From positions 9,940,001 to 10,004,000 of the forward strand of contig NC_087109.1 of the NCBI RefSeq assembly GCF_963855985.1: DNA of 64,000 nucleotides, read 5' to 3'. The notes below the pieces were generated by a model. It was not told the origin of the DNA, searched no databases, and was given only the letters and a program-made list of their open reading frames with translations. The position numbers and the translations under genes were made by a program. This DNA is from Ostrinia nubilalis. Lineage: Eukaryota > Arthropoda > Insecta > Lepidoptera > Crambidae. Below are positions 41,050 to 52,530 of the stretch, in pieces. Positions within the stretch are counted from its first letter, which is position 1, and every line of letters begins with the position of its first letter.

Positions 41050-41890
41050 GGTTCGAATCCCATGGGGGCAAATGTCAGTATGTTATGCTCAAAGGCAGAC
41101 AACTATGTAAATACTAGCTTTTGCCCGCGGCTTCGTTTGTCACAGATCGTAATAAATTATATTATGTTATTCTGGGTTATAAACAATAATAGGTACTGTA
41201 AAGTTTCATCAAAATCAGTTCAGTAGTTTTTGCGTGAAAGAGTAACAAACATCCAGACATCCAAACTTTCGCATTTACGAGTATAATATTAGTAGAATTT
41301 AGCATGTAAATATCAAATTTAGGGATCTCCAATTGGTTTTGGAAGAAATCTAATCAAATCTAGAGGGTGAATTTGCAATCAGTGTCCAAATTTTAGGAGC
41401 GACTCAGAATCAGTAACTTACGATTCACGTAAAGAAAACGTTTTTTTTTCATATTCACATAAATATTTTTATCCGCTGCGCGCGGTTTCAAAATTGGTAT
41501 ACGTGGATAATTTATTTCCACAAATAGCTTAATAGACAAAATGGTCGCGAAAATAAGCCTTAACCTTTAAAATTAAAGATTAGGGGGTGCGAATTGGATT
41601 TTCAATATTATTTTTGCCGCCAAAAATACCACGATTAAAAATAATTAGGATAAAGTAGTATTGCTAAATTGTTCTATAGAGCTTATTAAAAAAAGTATGC
41701 TGTTTGCAAAATCACCCGGCATGTACTCTGGTACACAACAAGTACTCTGTAAACAAACTTAAAAACTTTTGTGAAGTGTTTAGACGAGTAATGTTACGTT
41801 CAAAGACAGACAACTTAAGTAAGTAAATATCGAACTAGGGGATCTCCCATTGGCCGTAGGGGGAGCTTAATCAAATCCATATGCAACCTG
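41050..41890 (+). repeat. Diverged direct duplication, one copy interrupted by a Helitron
   Basis: cagacaactatgtaaata | gtaaatatcaaatttaggga (41093-41113 and 41305-41330) corresponds to cagacaacttaagtaagtaa atatcgaactagggga at 41806-41840. The Helitron at 41114-41296 splits the first copy. Confidence 0.5.
41114..41296 (-). mobile_element. Helitron-like element
   Basis: CTAG at 41114 then cttttgcccgcggcttcg. The far end is the complement of TCtactaatattatactcg. The interior is tgcgtgaaagagtaacaaac. Confidence 0.75.
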
Positions 41891-41899
41891 ATCCATATT

Positions 41900-43430
41900 T
41901 GCATAGTATAGTCAAAATTGGATCTCAGAGGAGCCCCGAGGTAAGGCTTATACTGACAAGATGTGAGCGTGGAAATTTCTAGGATGTATAGTGAATATAA
42001 ATCGTATCTAGCTAATGCTTAGAGCAAAATTGAACTTGTAACTTTCAGATGTTACCTAGATAAAGTATACAATAACATAACGAATGAAATAACCATGGCG
42101 CCAAGTACACTGAAGTTATACCTATTGTTGGACCGATAGTTGGACCAACCTTTTTTGATATACCTATTGTCTACAAGCTTTTATACTTTTTTTTATTATT
42201 TTTGATAAGTTTTGTTTTTAAAGTTTGGAGTTTGTTTTTGATTTGGGCATTTTAAGCAAAAGTAAACCTTCATTTCAACCGAAGGTATTTTTAGTTTTTT
42301 TTGGCCGCCCAAGCGGCTGTCCACCACACATGCACACCTATGAATAAAAGCTTCACATAGTAAGACGAAAAAAATTTACTTACTTTCACTATGCTGAACT
42401 CGAGAACAGGTGTAAATACTGATCCAAGATCAAAAAATCACAGAACCAACTATTTTCAACACAGACTAAACACCATTATCTGCTAACACTGACATTTGCA
42501 TCTCATCATAATTATTATTGTTTAATAGAAACTAAACGCTTTAAAGTGCCGTTAGAAATGAATGGAAGCGTTGGGCCACTCACGCGCAGACGAGGCCGCA
42601 CTGGCAGACAGACTTTGATGTCTATTTCTATAGCACATCGCGTTCTGGTGTAGTGATGTCGAAGTATCGATGAAATTTTGGTAAATGCTATCGAATTGTG
42701 TTCGGTTATTGGGGTTTTTGAAAGTTAATTATATAATTTTCATTGTAAATCCCAACATCTGTTCTTTTTCTGCAATTCAAGATAATATTTTTGTCTAGTA
42801 TTTATAACCATTACAACAATACCTGCATAACATTATACCTACATATTTATACGATTTCATTTGCAACGTTTGTAAAGAGACGCGCGCACGGGTAACTTTT
42901 TGTCATCGTGACAGTGTATCTTTTTCATTTACACTTTTAAAAAGAAAGACAACGTAGTAATTATAATCTTATCTATGGAGAGACACTCGCCTTAACGGTT
43001 CTATAACTCCAATATCCACACGTTTCTGAATAATTTCTGTATCTATGCAAATTACAATCAATTTGAGTTTACCTAAATTTCAGCTGTGATCGATGTGTCA
43101 ATAATAATTTGCTGAAGCACCACACTATTTCACGCTTTGACATTAATAAATTAGATGGTACTGAATGTGTACGGTCATATTGATTTTGCCTAATAATTCA
43201 TCAATTTATGTCGATAATTTGTGCTACGTTGAAGCACCACACTATTCCAGAGTAATGAAAATATTAATGAGATATATCATACGGTTTGACACTAAAAATA
43301 GATGCTGCTATGATAATTTATCAGAGTTAGAATGGTTTCAGTAAGTTTACTTATCATTCTAGACTTTTAATTGGGTATTCTTTGATATCTAGGCCTATAT
43401 TTGAAGTAATTTCATAACACGTAACTAGTG
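41900..43430. other. No recognised gene or repeat
   Basis: One GC-richer spot at 42300-42350 (ggccgcccaagcggc palindrome, accacacatgcacacc) stands out. No exon is supported. A direct repeat, aagcaccacactatt, occurs at about 43115 and 43233. Confidence 0.3.
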
Positions 43431-43434
43431 CTTT

Positions 43435-43692
43435 TCAAGCATGTAGTTTTTCCGAGCTTTCCAGCGACTTGGCCCACTTTTATCTTGGTCTACGGGCCAA
43501 GCCGCTGGATTGAATTTTTCAATATTTTTTCTCCCTGCAACTCGGCCCACCTCTAAGATTTTAGAGTAGATTTTTTTTAATAATAAAACATTGAAGGTGG
43601 GCCCAGTCACTGGAAAAAAATATAATTAAAAATTCAATCCGGCGACTTGGCCCGTGGACCAAGCTAAAAGTGGGCCAAGTCACTGGAAGATT
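43435..43692. mobile_element. MITE-like inverted repeat with CAGYGACTTGGCCCAC ends (copy 1)
   Basis: ttccagcgacttggcccact ... cttggtctacgggccaag on the left is mirrored by cttggcccgtggaccaag and gtgggccaagtcactggaag on the right. Copy 2 is at 45700-45945. Confidence 0.6.
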
Positions 43693-43751
43693 AAGTTTTT
43701 CTAATAATTAACATTGAATGTTTCGTTAAAACTTATTTTTTATTTATTTAA

Positions 43752-45022
43752 CACTAGAAGTGCCGAAGATTACGACCCCCCTAAAAGCGCCGCTGGGTCA
43801 ATTTTGTCCCAGCATGTATTTTGTAACATTTTTTAGTTTCAGGCATGAATATTATGGTTAAAACTATTTGTAGTATCCTTAAAAAAAGGTTTATCCATGT
43901 AGTTAAATCAATATGTACTTATTTCTTTAACAATATAGATGTATTCAATTTTAATTTTGAATTATTAAAAGTCAGATATTTTTGGTTTCATTTAAAAATA
44001 GTCACATATTACGTGGTGTTATACTGTATTAAAATAATGAAATTACTACTTTAGCTAGTCATTATTATTTTTAAAGAAAAAATAAATGTCTTACAAATAA
44101 TAGTGCACATTTTGCACAAATTTTTTTGTATGGCTTTTTGTCTCTCTGGTGTACTATGTGTTTAGGAATTTCTATAGGTATGGTTATTTTTCTGTTATCT
44201 GTACACAAACAATGAAGTTTTTTACCAATTACAATGAAAATAATGTACGTTTAATCTTCAAAATTTTATAAGTCACACATTTTAAAAATGTATCAAATCA
44301 TACAATGTGTGAACTGGCTTATGTCTAGAAGCCACCTTCCTACTAATATTATAAATGTAAAAGTTAATAAATATTGATGAATTGAAGGATAGATGGACTG
44401 ATGAATAGATAGGAAGGATGAATGGGTGGATATATGCCTGGACCTTGAACTAAGTGAGTATGAATTCATGGTTAGATCGATAGATGTTTTTTCACTCTTT
44501 TACGCAAAAAATACTAAGCCGATCTTAATAAAACTTTGCAGTTTTATTGTTAATACTCCACAACAACATAAAATAGGCTATAATTTACAATAATATTCAG
44601 TTATTTGGTCAAAAAGCAACGATAAATGTCAAGAAATTAGGTCTTTCTATGATAAACTTAATTTCTCACGGGTGAAGTCACAGGCAAAAACTAGTACAAT
44701 ATATTTACATTTCTGCATTGTCACGAGTCACCTAAACTCTCCTCACCACTCCACTTTCGTATCTCCTCGAAACAAAGACTCTTCATCGAATTATTATGGC
44801 AAATACCAGGGTGGGACAAAAATGACCCAGTGGCGCTTCTAGGTAAAACCGATTTTTAATTTTTTTCAATTAATGTTATATTATCAAAAACATTAAAAAA
44901 TGATAAAATTCAATAAATCAGAAAAAGTCAAAAAGTTTCATGGACTTTCGTTGAAAAATAAAAAAGTTAGAGACGATCAAACTCGCGAGTGGGACAAAAA
45001 TGGGACGGCGGCCTTTCTAGTG
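43752..45022. mobile_element. piggyBac-like non-autonomous element 1 (TTAA flanks) containing a Helitron
   Basis: The ends are CACTAGAAGTGCCG and (inverse) CACTAGAAAGGCCGC, flanked by TTAA at 43748-43751 and 45023-45026. The subterminal left gcgccgctgggtcaattttg and right aaaaatgacccagtggcgc are inverted. A CACTAGAAR start with TTAA target matches piggyBac-like ends. No transposase is present. 1271 bp, or about 914 bp without the nested Helitron. Confidence 0.75.
44338..44694 (+). mobile_element. Helitron-like element nested in piggyBac-like element 1
   Basis: It starts TCctactaatattataaatg (44338) and ends GGCAAAAACTAG (44694), then T. The interior is diverged (cttttacgcaaaaaatacta). Confidence 0.65.
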
Positions 45023-45029
45023 TTAAGAT

Positions 45030-45690
45030 AGTTTTTATTGATTTATCATTCTTAACATTCAAAAATCGATGTGGAGCACGATGACATCGATCTACCCACA
45101 CATTTTAATGCTTTAAAAGAAATACCTATCTAGTACCTATTACCTATTTTATAAAAACAGTAACTTTCATTATTTTAGTCAGCCACAACATTATATTTTT
45201 CTCTACACCTCACCATTCATAAATTTATTAATTAAAAACCAACAAAGACCTAAAGCACTCTAGTATTATTTTAATTATTTTAGTAATCCACAACATACAT
45301 TTTGTATTTTCCTCAGCAGCTCCACATTCATCAATTTAGTAATTAAAAAACAACAGAAACCAATTACCTCGACTAAGCTAACCAGGGCCCATAATTAATC
45401 CGTGCTAATGAAATTTTAAAACCGAAAAAATATGAAATATCGTTCTTTTAAAGTACAAACAGTTTAATAAGACCGGCATAAAGTTGAAAAGTATCATAAT
45501 TTCGTGAAATGTAAGTCACGGCGATGGCAGTCAGCCAACAGACATTCCACAGTCTAGACAGACTGGCTTAATAATATCTACTCATTGTTATTACAGTGAG
45601 AAATACTGACCGAAGGTGTTTCACTCCATCTGTATTACATAAAGTTTATGATTGCGAATCTCTAGCTATTTCTTTTACGCTACAACTCTG
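45030..45690. other. No recognised gene or repeat
   Basis: There are two loose copies of a segment near 45180-45250 and 45270-45350 (cacaacattatatttttctc / cacaacatacattttgtatt ... attcataaatttattaatta / attcatcaatttagtaatta), an old tandem duplication of about 100 bp. Confidence 0.4.
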
Positions 45691-45699
45691 GTGTCAGAC

Positions 45700-45945
45700 T
45701 TCTGAGTCTTTCAGTGACTTGGCCTACTTTTAACCTGGGCCACGGGCCGTTTTTGTTGATTTGGTGTTTAATTTATTAATAAAAATATTGAGGTGGGCCC
45801 AGTTGCTGGAAGAAAAAAATAGCAGTGTTTGCTTCGCGCTCGACTTGGCGGGGGCACTGCCGTGCCCCCAGATTTATAAATTTAATCCAGTGATTTGTCT
45901 CGTGGACCAAGCTCAAAGTGGGGCAAGTCGATGGAAGACAAATAA
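45700..45945. mobile_element. MITE-like inverted repeat (copy 2), interrupted
   Basis: tttcagtgacttggcctact and gtggaccaagctcaaagtgg match copy 1 at 43435. A piece with gctcgacttggcgggggcac interrupts it near 45835-45880. Confidence 0.5.
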
Positions 45946-46465
45946 GGGTTCCTTGTAAGGACTACGGAACCCTAAAAAACGGACTGTCAACTTGACCGTT
46001 AGTGATACCTATAATTTATGTCGAAAGAAAATTTCTTTTCAGCCCAAAAATTGGCGTACCCAAATATTTCCCATCAAATCCCCGCATAATTTATGTTAAA
46101 AATATATCGAACCTTGTCTCCTAATTTATTAAGTTCAATATCAGCAAATGTGGCGCAAGGGGCCATACATTTTTAATTTAATACATTATTTTAACGAGTC
46201 CCGTTAAATTATGAGTAATAAGCTATCACAGTTATCATCAGTGGGTAATAAATCAGATGGACTGGAATTTTTATTATGCTTTTTATCGTTTGAGCTTTAC
46301 TGTTTTAAGGCATTATCTTATAAAATTAAATAACAATCAATCGGTGGATATTTAATTTTGAAATGAGTTCAGTCACATAGCATTATTTAATAAAATAATT
46401 TTGATTGTTATTCAATTATTTTTTGACAGAACTTTCAAAATCAATTTTATTTAAACTTCGTTTAA

Positions 46466-47421
46466 CCTTTAACTATGGACGTGAAAAAATAATCACACTC
46501 CCATGGACGTCGGGTCTCACAGACCCCTATCTAACATTCTTCTTATTTTCATATCTGAATCAATTTGAATTTATTAAAGAGTTGATATACATCTAATAAC
46601 TATTAATAAAGGATTTAGTAGTAAATGTAATCAAATTTTAACCATCATTTAATTATTTTTTTGCAAATTTTAAAAACGTAGACATTTTTCAGTGTAAATT
46701 GACTTGCCATCACATATAGGCTCCTTGATTACAGTCGATCATTAATAAATTAAAGTAATACTTTTTTCTTTGCTAATTAATAACCATGTAACATAAAAAC
46801 ATGAACAGAATTTCTGAGGGTCATAAAATAAAAATTTTGACAAGGGTTGAAGTTACTAAAATTATACACAGTGGCCTAGAACACTAAAGACAAATTATTT
46901 CTACAGGCATGTGTTATCTTTCTTTGAGAGCTTTAGTAGGCAAAATGTACACCATTCAGAATCGGAATCTGCAGCAATGGTGAATTCTAAGACATCTTAA
47001 CTCAAAAGCAGAATCGTCTACAAGTAATACCTTACTCCTGAAATGTTATTTAGATATTTGGGCTAATAATATAGCTGATGTACTCAGATACTTTCTGCTA
47101 TTATGTATTCTTAAACTAGAATAATTTACTAAAGATTATAATAATATAATATAAAAAAATTATAGTTGACAAGTCACATCCATACAAGTATGTTTGTATG
47201 GAAATTATAGTCATCGGGTCTCCCAGACCCGGACAAAATTTTGAATGGTTATTACTGACGTAATAGGTGCTGGAAGACGCGATTTTATGCCTCCTCGATC
47301 CAAACACAGTTAAAACTGAAGCTACTGAGATGGTCGAGAGCAGCACGTGGCGGGAAGGTGTTTAAACCGAGAAATCGGAAAGGGGGGTGGGCCTCTGAGA
47401 CCCGACGTCCATAGTTAAAGG
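46466..47421. mobile_element. piggyBac-like non-autonomous element 2 (TTAA flanks)
   Basis: Perfect 16-bp inverted ends CCTTTAACTATGGACG are flanked by TTAA at 46462-46465 and 47422-47425. Three copies of a GGGTCTCNCAGACCC-type palindrome sit inside (about 46514, 47216 and, as a half, 47391). No transposase; the short frames are unsupported. 956 bp. Confidence 0.72.
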
Positions 47422-47429
47422 TTAAGCTT

Positions 47430-48029
47430 GTTTTTAATTTGCTTTAAAGCACTTCTTTTCCTAGCTTAGAAGACTAGTATCGTCATAGGTACATTTACCT
47501 TATAAAATTTCACTTTTTGACAGTACAAATAAAGTATTTCAATTGACTTGTGGTGTAAACCTATTTAACCAATCACAAATATGAATACTTGGTTTGCGAA
47601 AGCCAATAAAAAAATTGCTTGACATTAACCTTTGAGCGCCATTTCAAAATACGGGCCCAAAATCTCTGAAAAAAAGCTGTCTTGACCACTATTTTCTCCC
47701 GGAACAGAATAGGCACATTATCCTAAACATTATACATAATGTCCTGGCGTTAACTCCGCTATCCGTAATTTTATGACCAATAAAGAAATAAGTTGTAGCT
47801 TACTCAGCGAGATTTTCCCCGAAAACAATAACGTAACACTATAAAAATCGGGCACAGATCACAAAATAGAAACGTACAGAATGTTTGGTTGGTCGTAAAT
47901 CACGTATTGCATAGAATAAGTGTACAGATACTCCGATATTTTTATAGTTTTTGGGTTAAATTTTAGGGATAATGTTCTTTTAAGATTATTCACATATTAT
48001 TATATTATTATTCGTACTTGATTCAAATG
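47430..48029. other. No recognised gene or repeat
   Basis: AT-rich DNA without coding signals that I can support. Confidence 0.35.
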
Positions 48030-48152
48030 AGAATCATCTCAGCATTGGCCCATTTATTGTCACGATGCAGTGCTAGGATTAGAGTAATATTGGGACATGT
48101 AAAAGCGTCTTTAAAAGCCTATTTGCAGAAAATAAATGATTTTTATTACCTA
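48030..48152 (+). repeat. LINE 3'-tail fragment
   Basis: tctcagcattggcccattta ... tattgggacatgtaaaagcg ... aaataaatgatttttatt has the layout of the tails at 1770-1920, 5318 and 7262. Confidence 0.5.
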
Positions 48153-48319
48153 CATTATTTGGTCTCACTATGACGGTGAAAGCACGACTATCTCCAATTT
48201 ACCAGAGGCATAAGAATTTGACCTGAACCCCCCACGCTGGTTTGATCCAAGTTTGAAGCCAGACCCCCAGAGTTGGGGATAAATTGAATTTTAAAATAAA
48301 ACTGGTAGAGTTTATACCT

Positions 48320-48915
48320 TAATTCTTTAGAAATTTCCTTAAATGTAAACAAACACTTCTGCACACAATTACACCATAATCACTTACGTGTTCATAATAT
48401 CATACACATTATTTCACAAGCCCATGAAACCAACTTTATTCTCACGATTATACAAGTTTGGAATCAATCTTTAAAGAAATTATTTTAGCAAAATATGTGA
48501 ACGATGAAAATTTGTGAAACTTGTCAAATTGACTTGAAGTTTAAAATTATGTGTTATCTCCATGTTGTCTCTGACACATCAGTGTTGTAACCTGTAAGTC
48601 ATAGACAATAATCGGTAAATGTAATCGATTTTATTTAAATTATTCAATCATTTTTATTACTGATTGCATTTAAATAGATTTAAGTAGGGTCTTAATCAAC
48701 AATGTATTTTTTCTTCATTGAATGTACTACTAATTGTTTAATGCATTGCTTTATAAAGCATTATAAATTATTTCTATAGGTACGTAAGTACTACAATAAT
48801 TTCAATCCGCGATTAACGAGAGGTTTTGTCGCCTCACTAGGGTACAGATTAAAAATGTTTTAATGTCAGTTGGCCATATTTGTTTACATTTAGGGAAATT
48901 TCTAAAGAATCCGAC
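48320..48915. repeat. Inverted repeat pair
   Basis: ttctttagaaatttccttaa + atgtaaacaaa (48320-48351) and tttgtttacattta + gggaaatttctaaagaa (48884-48914) are inverse copies, possibly the ends of a decayed element of about 600 bp. Confidence 0.4.
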
Positions 48916-48929
48916 TTTAGTGCCCGTAA

Positions 48930-49550
48930 TTTTTAAAATAATTTAAAAAATCTTGAGATAACTGAGAAAATGACTTTTTAATGTTTTTCTTTTTTACTGT
49001 TACGTACAGTCACGTACGTACAGTCACTAAACAAGCATTAAATAAAAATAACAGGAAATCACTTTAGTCAATATTGATTTCATTTTATCCAATTTCAGTC
49101 ACGAAAAATACTTCCTCCTTTTTTCAGTGTGAACACTCTGTACATGTTTATTCTACGTCATAAAAGATGGCGGATGAAGATGGCGGATTGGGGTGCGACA
49201 CACGTCCGTGCTTTATCTACTCGCGGGAGATTTACAGCCGATGCTGTGTGCCGCTGCCTTAACTTGAATACACAGTATAAGAAAATGCGGCATAAAAATA
49301 AGGAAATACGATTGTGGGTTTCTGGCGATTGTTGGCGAGTGAAATTGTTTGTGTTTTGTTCTAAATTAGGGTTGTGTTGATAAACTAGAGATGTGATATC
49401 TGTTGAATGGGGTTTTACTAGGATTTTGAACAGACCTTATAATTTAGTAATTTTTTGAAATAATCCTAACTATAAATAACAAAAAACTTTTTTTTTGTTA
49501 CTCTGCCGAAACCACAAATGGGTAAGTTAACACTTAGTTAGGCCTTTAAT
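48930..49550. other. No supported gene
   Basis: This contains aagatggcggatgaagatgg at 49164-49183, a tandem YY1-like motif. The 83-codon frame at 49129-49380 starts before it and has no recognisable domain. Confidence 0.25.
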
Positions 49551-49552
49551 GA

Positions 49553-49845
49553 TCATCATCATTTCAGCCACAGGACGTCCACAGATTGAACATAGCATTG
49601 CCCAATGATTAAAAGATTTACCGGTTTATGGCGGCCTGCATCCAGTGCCATAATCCTTATATATTTATGAGACTTAATATCTATTTCATTATAGCAACTC
49701 CTAGAAGGAGGACCGACGACCTCATAAAGGTGGCAGGAAGGCGCTGGATGCAGGCCTCTACCGACTGGCCATTACAGAATTTATAATTGGGGGAGGCCTA
49801 TGTTCAGCAGTGGACGTCCTATGGCTGAAATGATAATGATGATTA
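49553..49845. repeat. Two RTE-type LINE tails in opposite orientation
   Basis: 49553-49650 on the minus strand (catcatcatttcagccacag, gacgtccac) and 49685-49845 on the plus strand (RRRTDDLIKVAGRRWMQA, then ggaggcctatgttcagcagt and (ATG)n). These are two independent truncated insertions. Confidence 0.65.
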
Positions 49846-49849
49846 AGTC

Positions 49850-51290
49850 CTGCAAAGGAAGTTATGGCCTATTTCAAGCACTGTTCTCTTTACACTGTCC
49901 CAAAGCCAACACTTTTATAGGCGTCTCGTTAAGCAGAATTAGTGGGACAAAGCGGCGTATAAAACGTTGCGATTGTTTGGGCGGATCCGCCCTACGTACA
50001 GGCGGCACTTCAAGCTATACTGTCGCCTCTTATACAGTTGCAATAAGCCGTATTTTGCAATAAAAATAAAGTCTGTAGACTGTACAAACGCGTACTTAAA
50101 CTGTGGTATCTTAAACGGTTGTGATAGAGGCTTTTTTGAACAAAAAATAGATACCGACTGTGCGCTCAAGACAAAATGCGTGCTTATACTGAAAGATACC
50201 ATTGGTCGTTTCGAGGCGTGTATTGAGAAGAAACCGTGACAATGCTAGTTCGGGTGAGATTTGAAAGGATATGGGTTCAATTGGATAGAGTGACGAGCGA
50301 ATGTGAGATACTTTAGGGTTCCTTAGTTATAAAGTAAAATCTTTAAGAAATTGCTTCCGTGACGTGCAAATTTTTTTCAGAATTGCTTACGTGATGACAG
50401 ATGAGGCTTTTTTAAAGGGTGTCGCTGGTTCGATACCTTCATAGTACATACAGTCCTTGCAGTTTATCGTATGTCCTTTCCGTTCTTCTCCCCCCCACGG
50501 AATTATTTAAGATAATTATTTTGTTTCATATTAGACAAGATGGCTGCGAGCCATATTAGGGCATTCATTGTTTACCTACCGTAACAGAATATGTCACTAT
50601 ACCCAATAGTAGATTAGGGATTACAAATAAACAAACGTGTCTATCAGTAGGTTTGTATTTTGTCACATTACTGACAATAAGTTATTTCATAGTCGTAGGA
50701 TGGACGTATTACACTACGATAATCTCAACTAAAGTTGCTACTACTTAAACTTAAAGCTATAAACTAAAAACCTATCATCCCTTAAAATTCGAAACTAAAA
50801 CCAAACACTTCAAACATCTAAACACAAAAACAGTTACAAAAACTCCCAACGACAAGATTATACCATTTCAGTATCACTTGAAATAAACATTCTCTTTACA
50901 AAGCAGTTCACTGAAAAGTTGAGCACAATAAAAGCACAAAAAGCACAATCCAGAGTTATTGCCGAACTTTGAGTGCCAATTTAATGTCTGGGAATACAGT
51001 TGCAGAGTTCGGCCAACTAAAGTTTTGAGAGCGCATCAAATATTGAGCTGGCGAGGTGAAAATTTCGAGTGTGAAATTGGTGTTGGCATGGTTTCTAGGT
51101 TATTCAAATAATCCATAGAATGTTCCACATTAGCAGTTTTGAACCGACATAAGCCTGTCATGACTGTGTTACAAAATTAGGTAATTCTTGGAATGGTACG
51201 TAAACGTGCGGGTTAATAAATAGCAAAACAGTAACAACACCATTTCAAATTGTCAATTAAGTGCCACATCTTTTATGAAAATAGTTAATA
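49850..51290. other. No recognised gene
   Basis: Opposing frames at 49939-50239 overlap each other and lack domains. No repeat of the window matches here. Confidence 0.3.
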
Positions 51291-51296
51291 TGAATG

Positions 51297-51477
51297 AAGA
51301 ATGATTGTGGAGTGGATTGATGTTTGCTACTCTTTCTCGTAAAAACTACTGAACATAGCATAGAAATAGTTTAAGATCCAGGGCTGGTTTTTATCCCTCT
51401 AAAAAGTGACATGCGCGCCATAAACTCCTTCTGCGACAGACAGAAATTAACTCTGAAGTGTCGCCGCGGGCAAAAGC
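51297..51477 (+). mobile_element. Decayed Helitron-like element
   Basis: tttgctactctttctcgtaa, aaactactgaacatag and the GC-rich end gtcgccgcgggcaaaagc show both ends of the family, but the terminal bases are lost. Confidence 0.5.
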
Positions 51478-51580
51478 AAAATAAAATTTCAAACTTTTGC
51501 ATTCTTATTGAAACTTATAGACCTACGTTATTTTCAACTATCTTGATCCAGAAAATGTACCTACCCTAATTAAAAGATTT

Positions 51581-51770
51581 TTTTTTATGTGACAGGAGGC
51601 AAACGAGCAGACGGATCACCTGATGATAAGTGATTACCGTCGCCCATAGACACCCGCAGTCCCCGGGGCGTTACAGGTGCGTTGCCGGCCTTTAAGGTGA
51701 AGATACGCTCTCTTCTTGAAAGCTTGCAGGTTCGTATCCGTCCGGAAACTTGATTTGAGAACAAAATGGT
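51581..51770. repeat. Dispersed Lepidoptera-type repeat
   Basis: gacaggaggcaaacgagcag, acggatcacctgatgataag and ggtgcgttgccggcctttaa form a module I recognise as widespread in moth and butterfly DNA. Only one copy is in this window. The minus frame over it is not a gene. Confidence 0.5.
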
Positions 51771-52435
51771 GGTCACCTTATCAGCGTTGGCCAATCTAAG
51801 AACCCGTATGTAAACATAAAACACCATTTACTTACTAAAAGTCAGTCTTATTGTTTGCCTTCCACGGCCTTTCGGAACTCCGGCGAGGTAGCATCGATGT
51901 TAATTGTAGATTTTAATTAGGTTAAGTACAGCTGTTAATTTACGAGATGAATTTATTTAATTACGGAAAATGTGGTTAAAGGATTGGAGTAAAATTTATA
52001 ATATTCCTTGAAAAGGTATGATCGTATGAGACTACGGCCGAATACTGAAACACTACTCAAATCTGTCACTAAGCTGACATTAGATTTAAGTATCTTTCAA
52101 TTTTAAATGGTATTCTCAAACGCCACTCAAGGGATTTGAAGCCGTGATCAGCTAAGCACTGAAGCACCTGTTAAATAAATAAATAAATAAAATAAAAATT
52201 GTTTATTTTACCAGACACTCATTATAGTACAGTAAAAATTTTGGAAGATAACAATTGTTGTTCTGAGTGTGCGATCTGGAGCCTAAACTAGGGTCACCCT
52301 GTATTTCAGGCCTCCAGGTCCCCCACCCGCGGATCACAATAAGATATTACGATATTAGATATTGATATTACAATACAAAAAGATTAAAGTTAAGTGCTAA
52401 GTGCCCATGCGTAAGTTTTTATGGCGCGCGTGTAT

Positions 52436-52437
<2 letters not shown>

Positions 52438-52474
<37 letters not shown>

Positions 52475-52493
52475 AGCTCGTGTGTGTGTGTGT
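52438..52493 (+). repeat. (GT)n microsatellite in LINE 3' UTR
   Basis: About 20 GT units, interrupted by cgtgagctcg. Confidence 0.9.
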
Positions 52494-52530
52494 AACATTA
52501 GTTGTGTTGGATACTACTATCATTAATTGT

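Noticed and set aside
49129..49380. 83-codon plus frame beginning before a tandem GATGGCGGAT motif
   Set aside because: No homology that I recognise; could be a promoter-like spot, but evidence is too thin.
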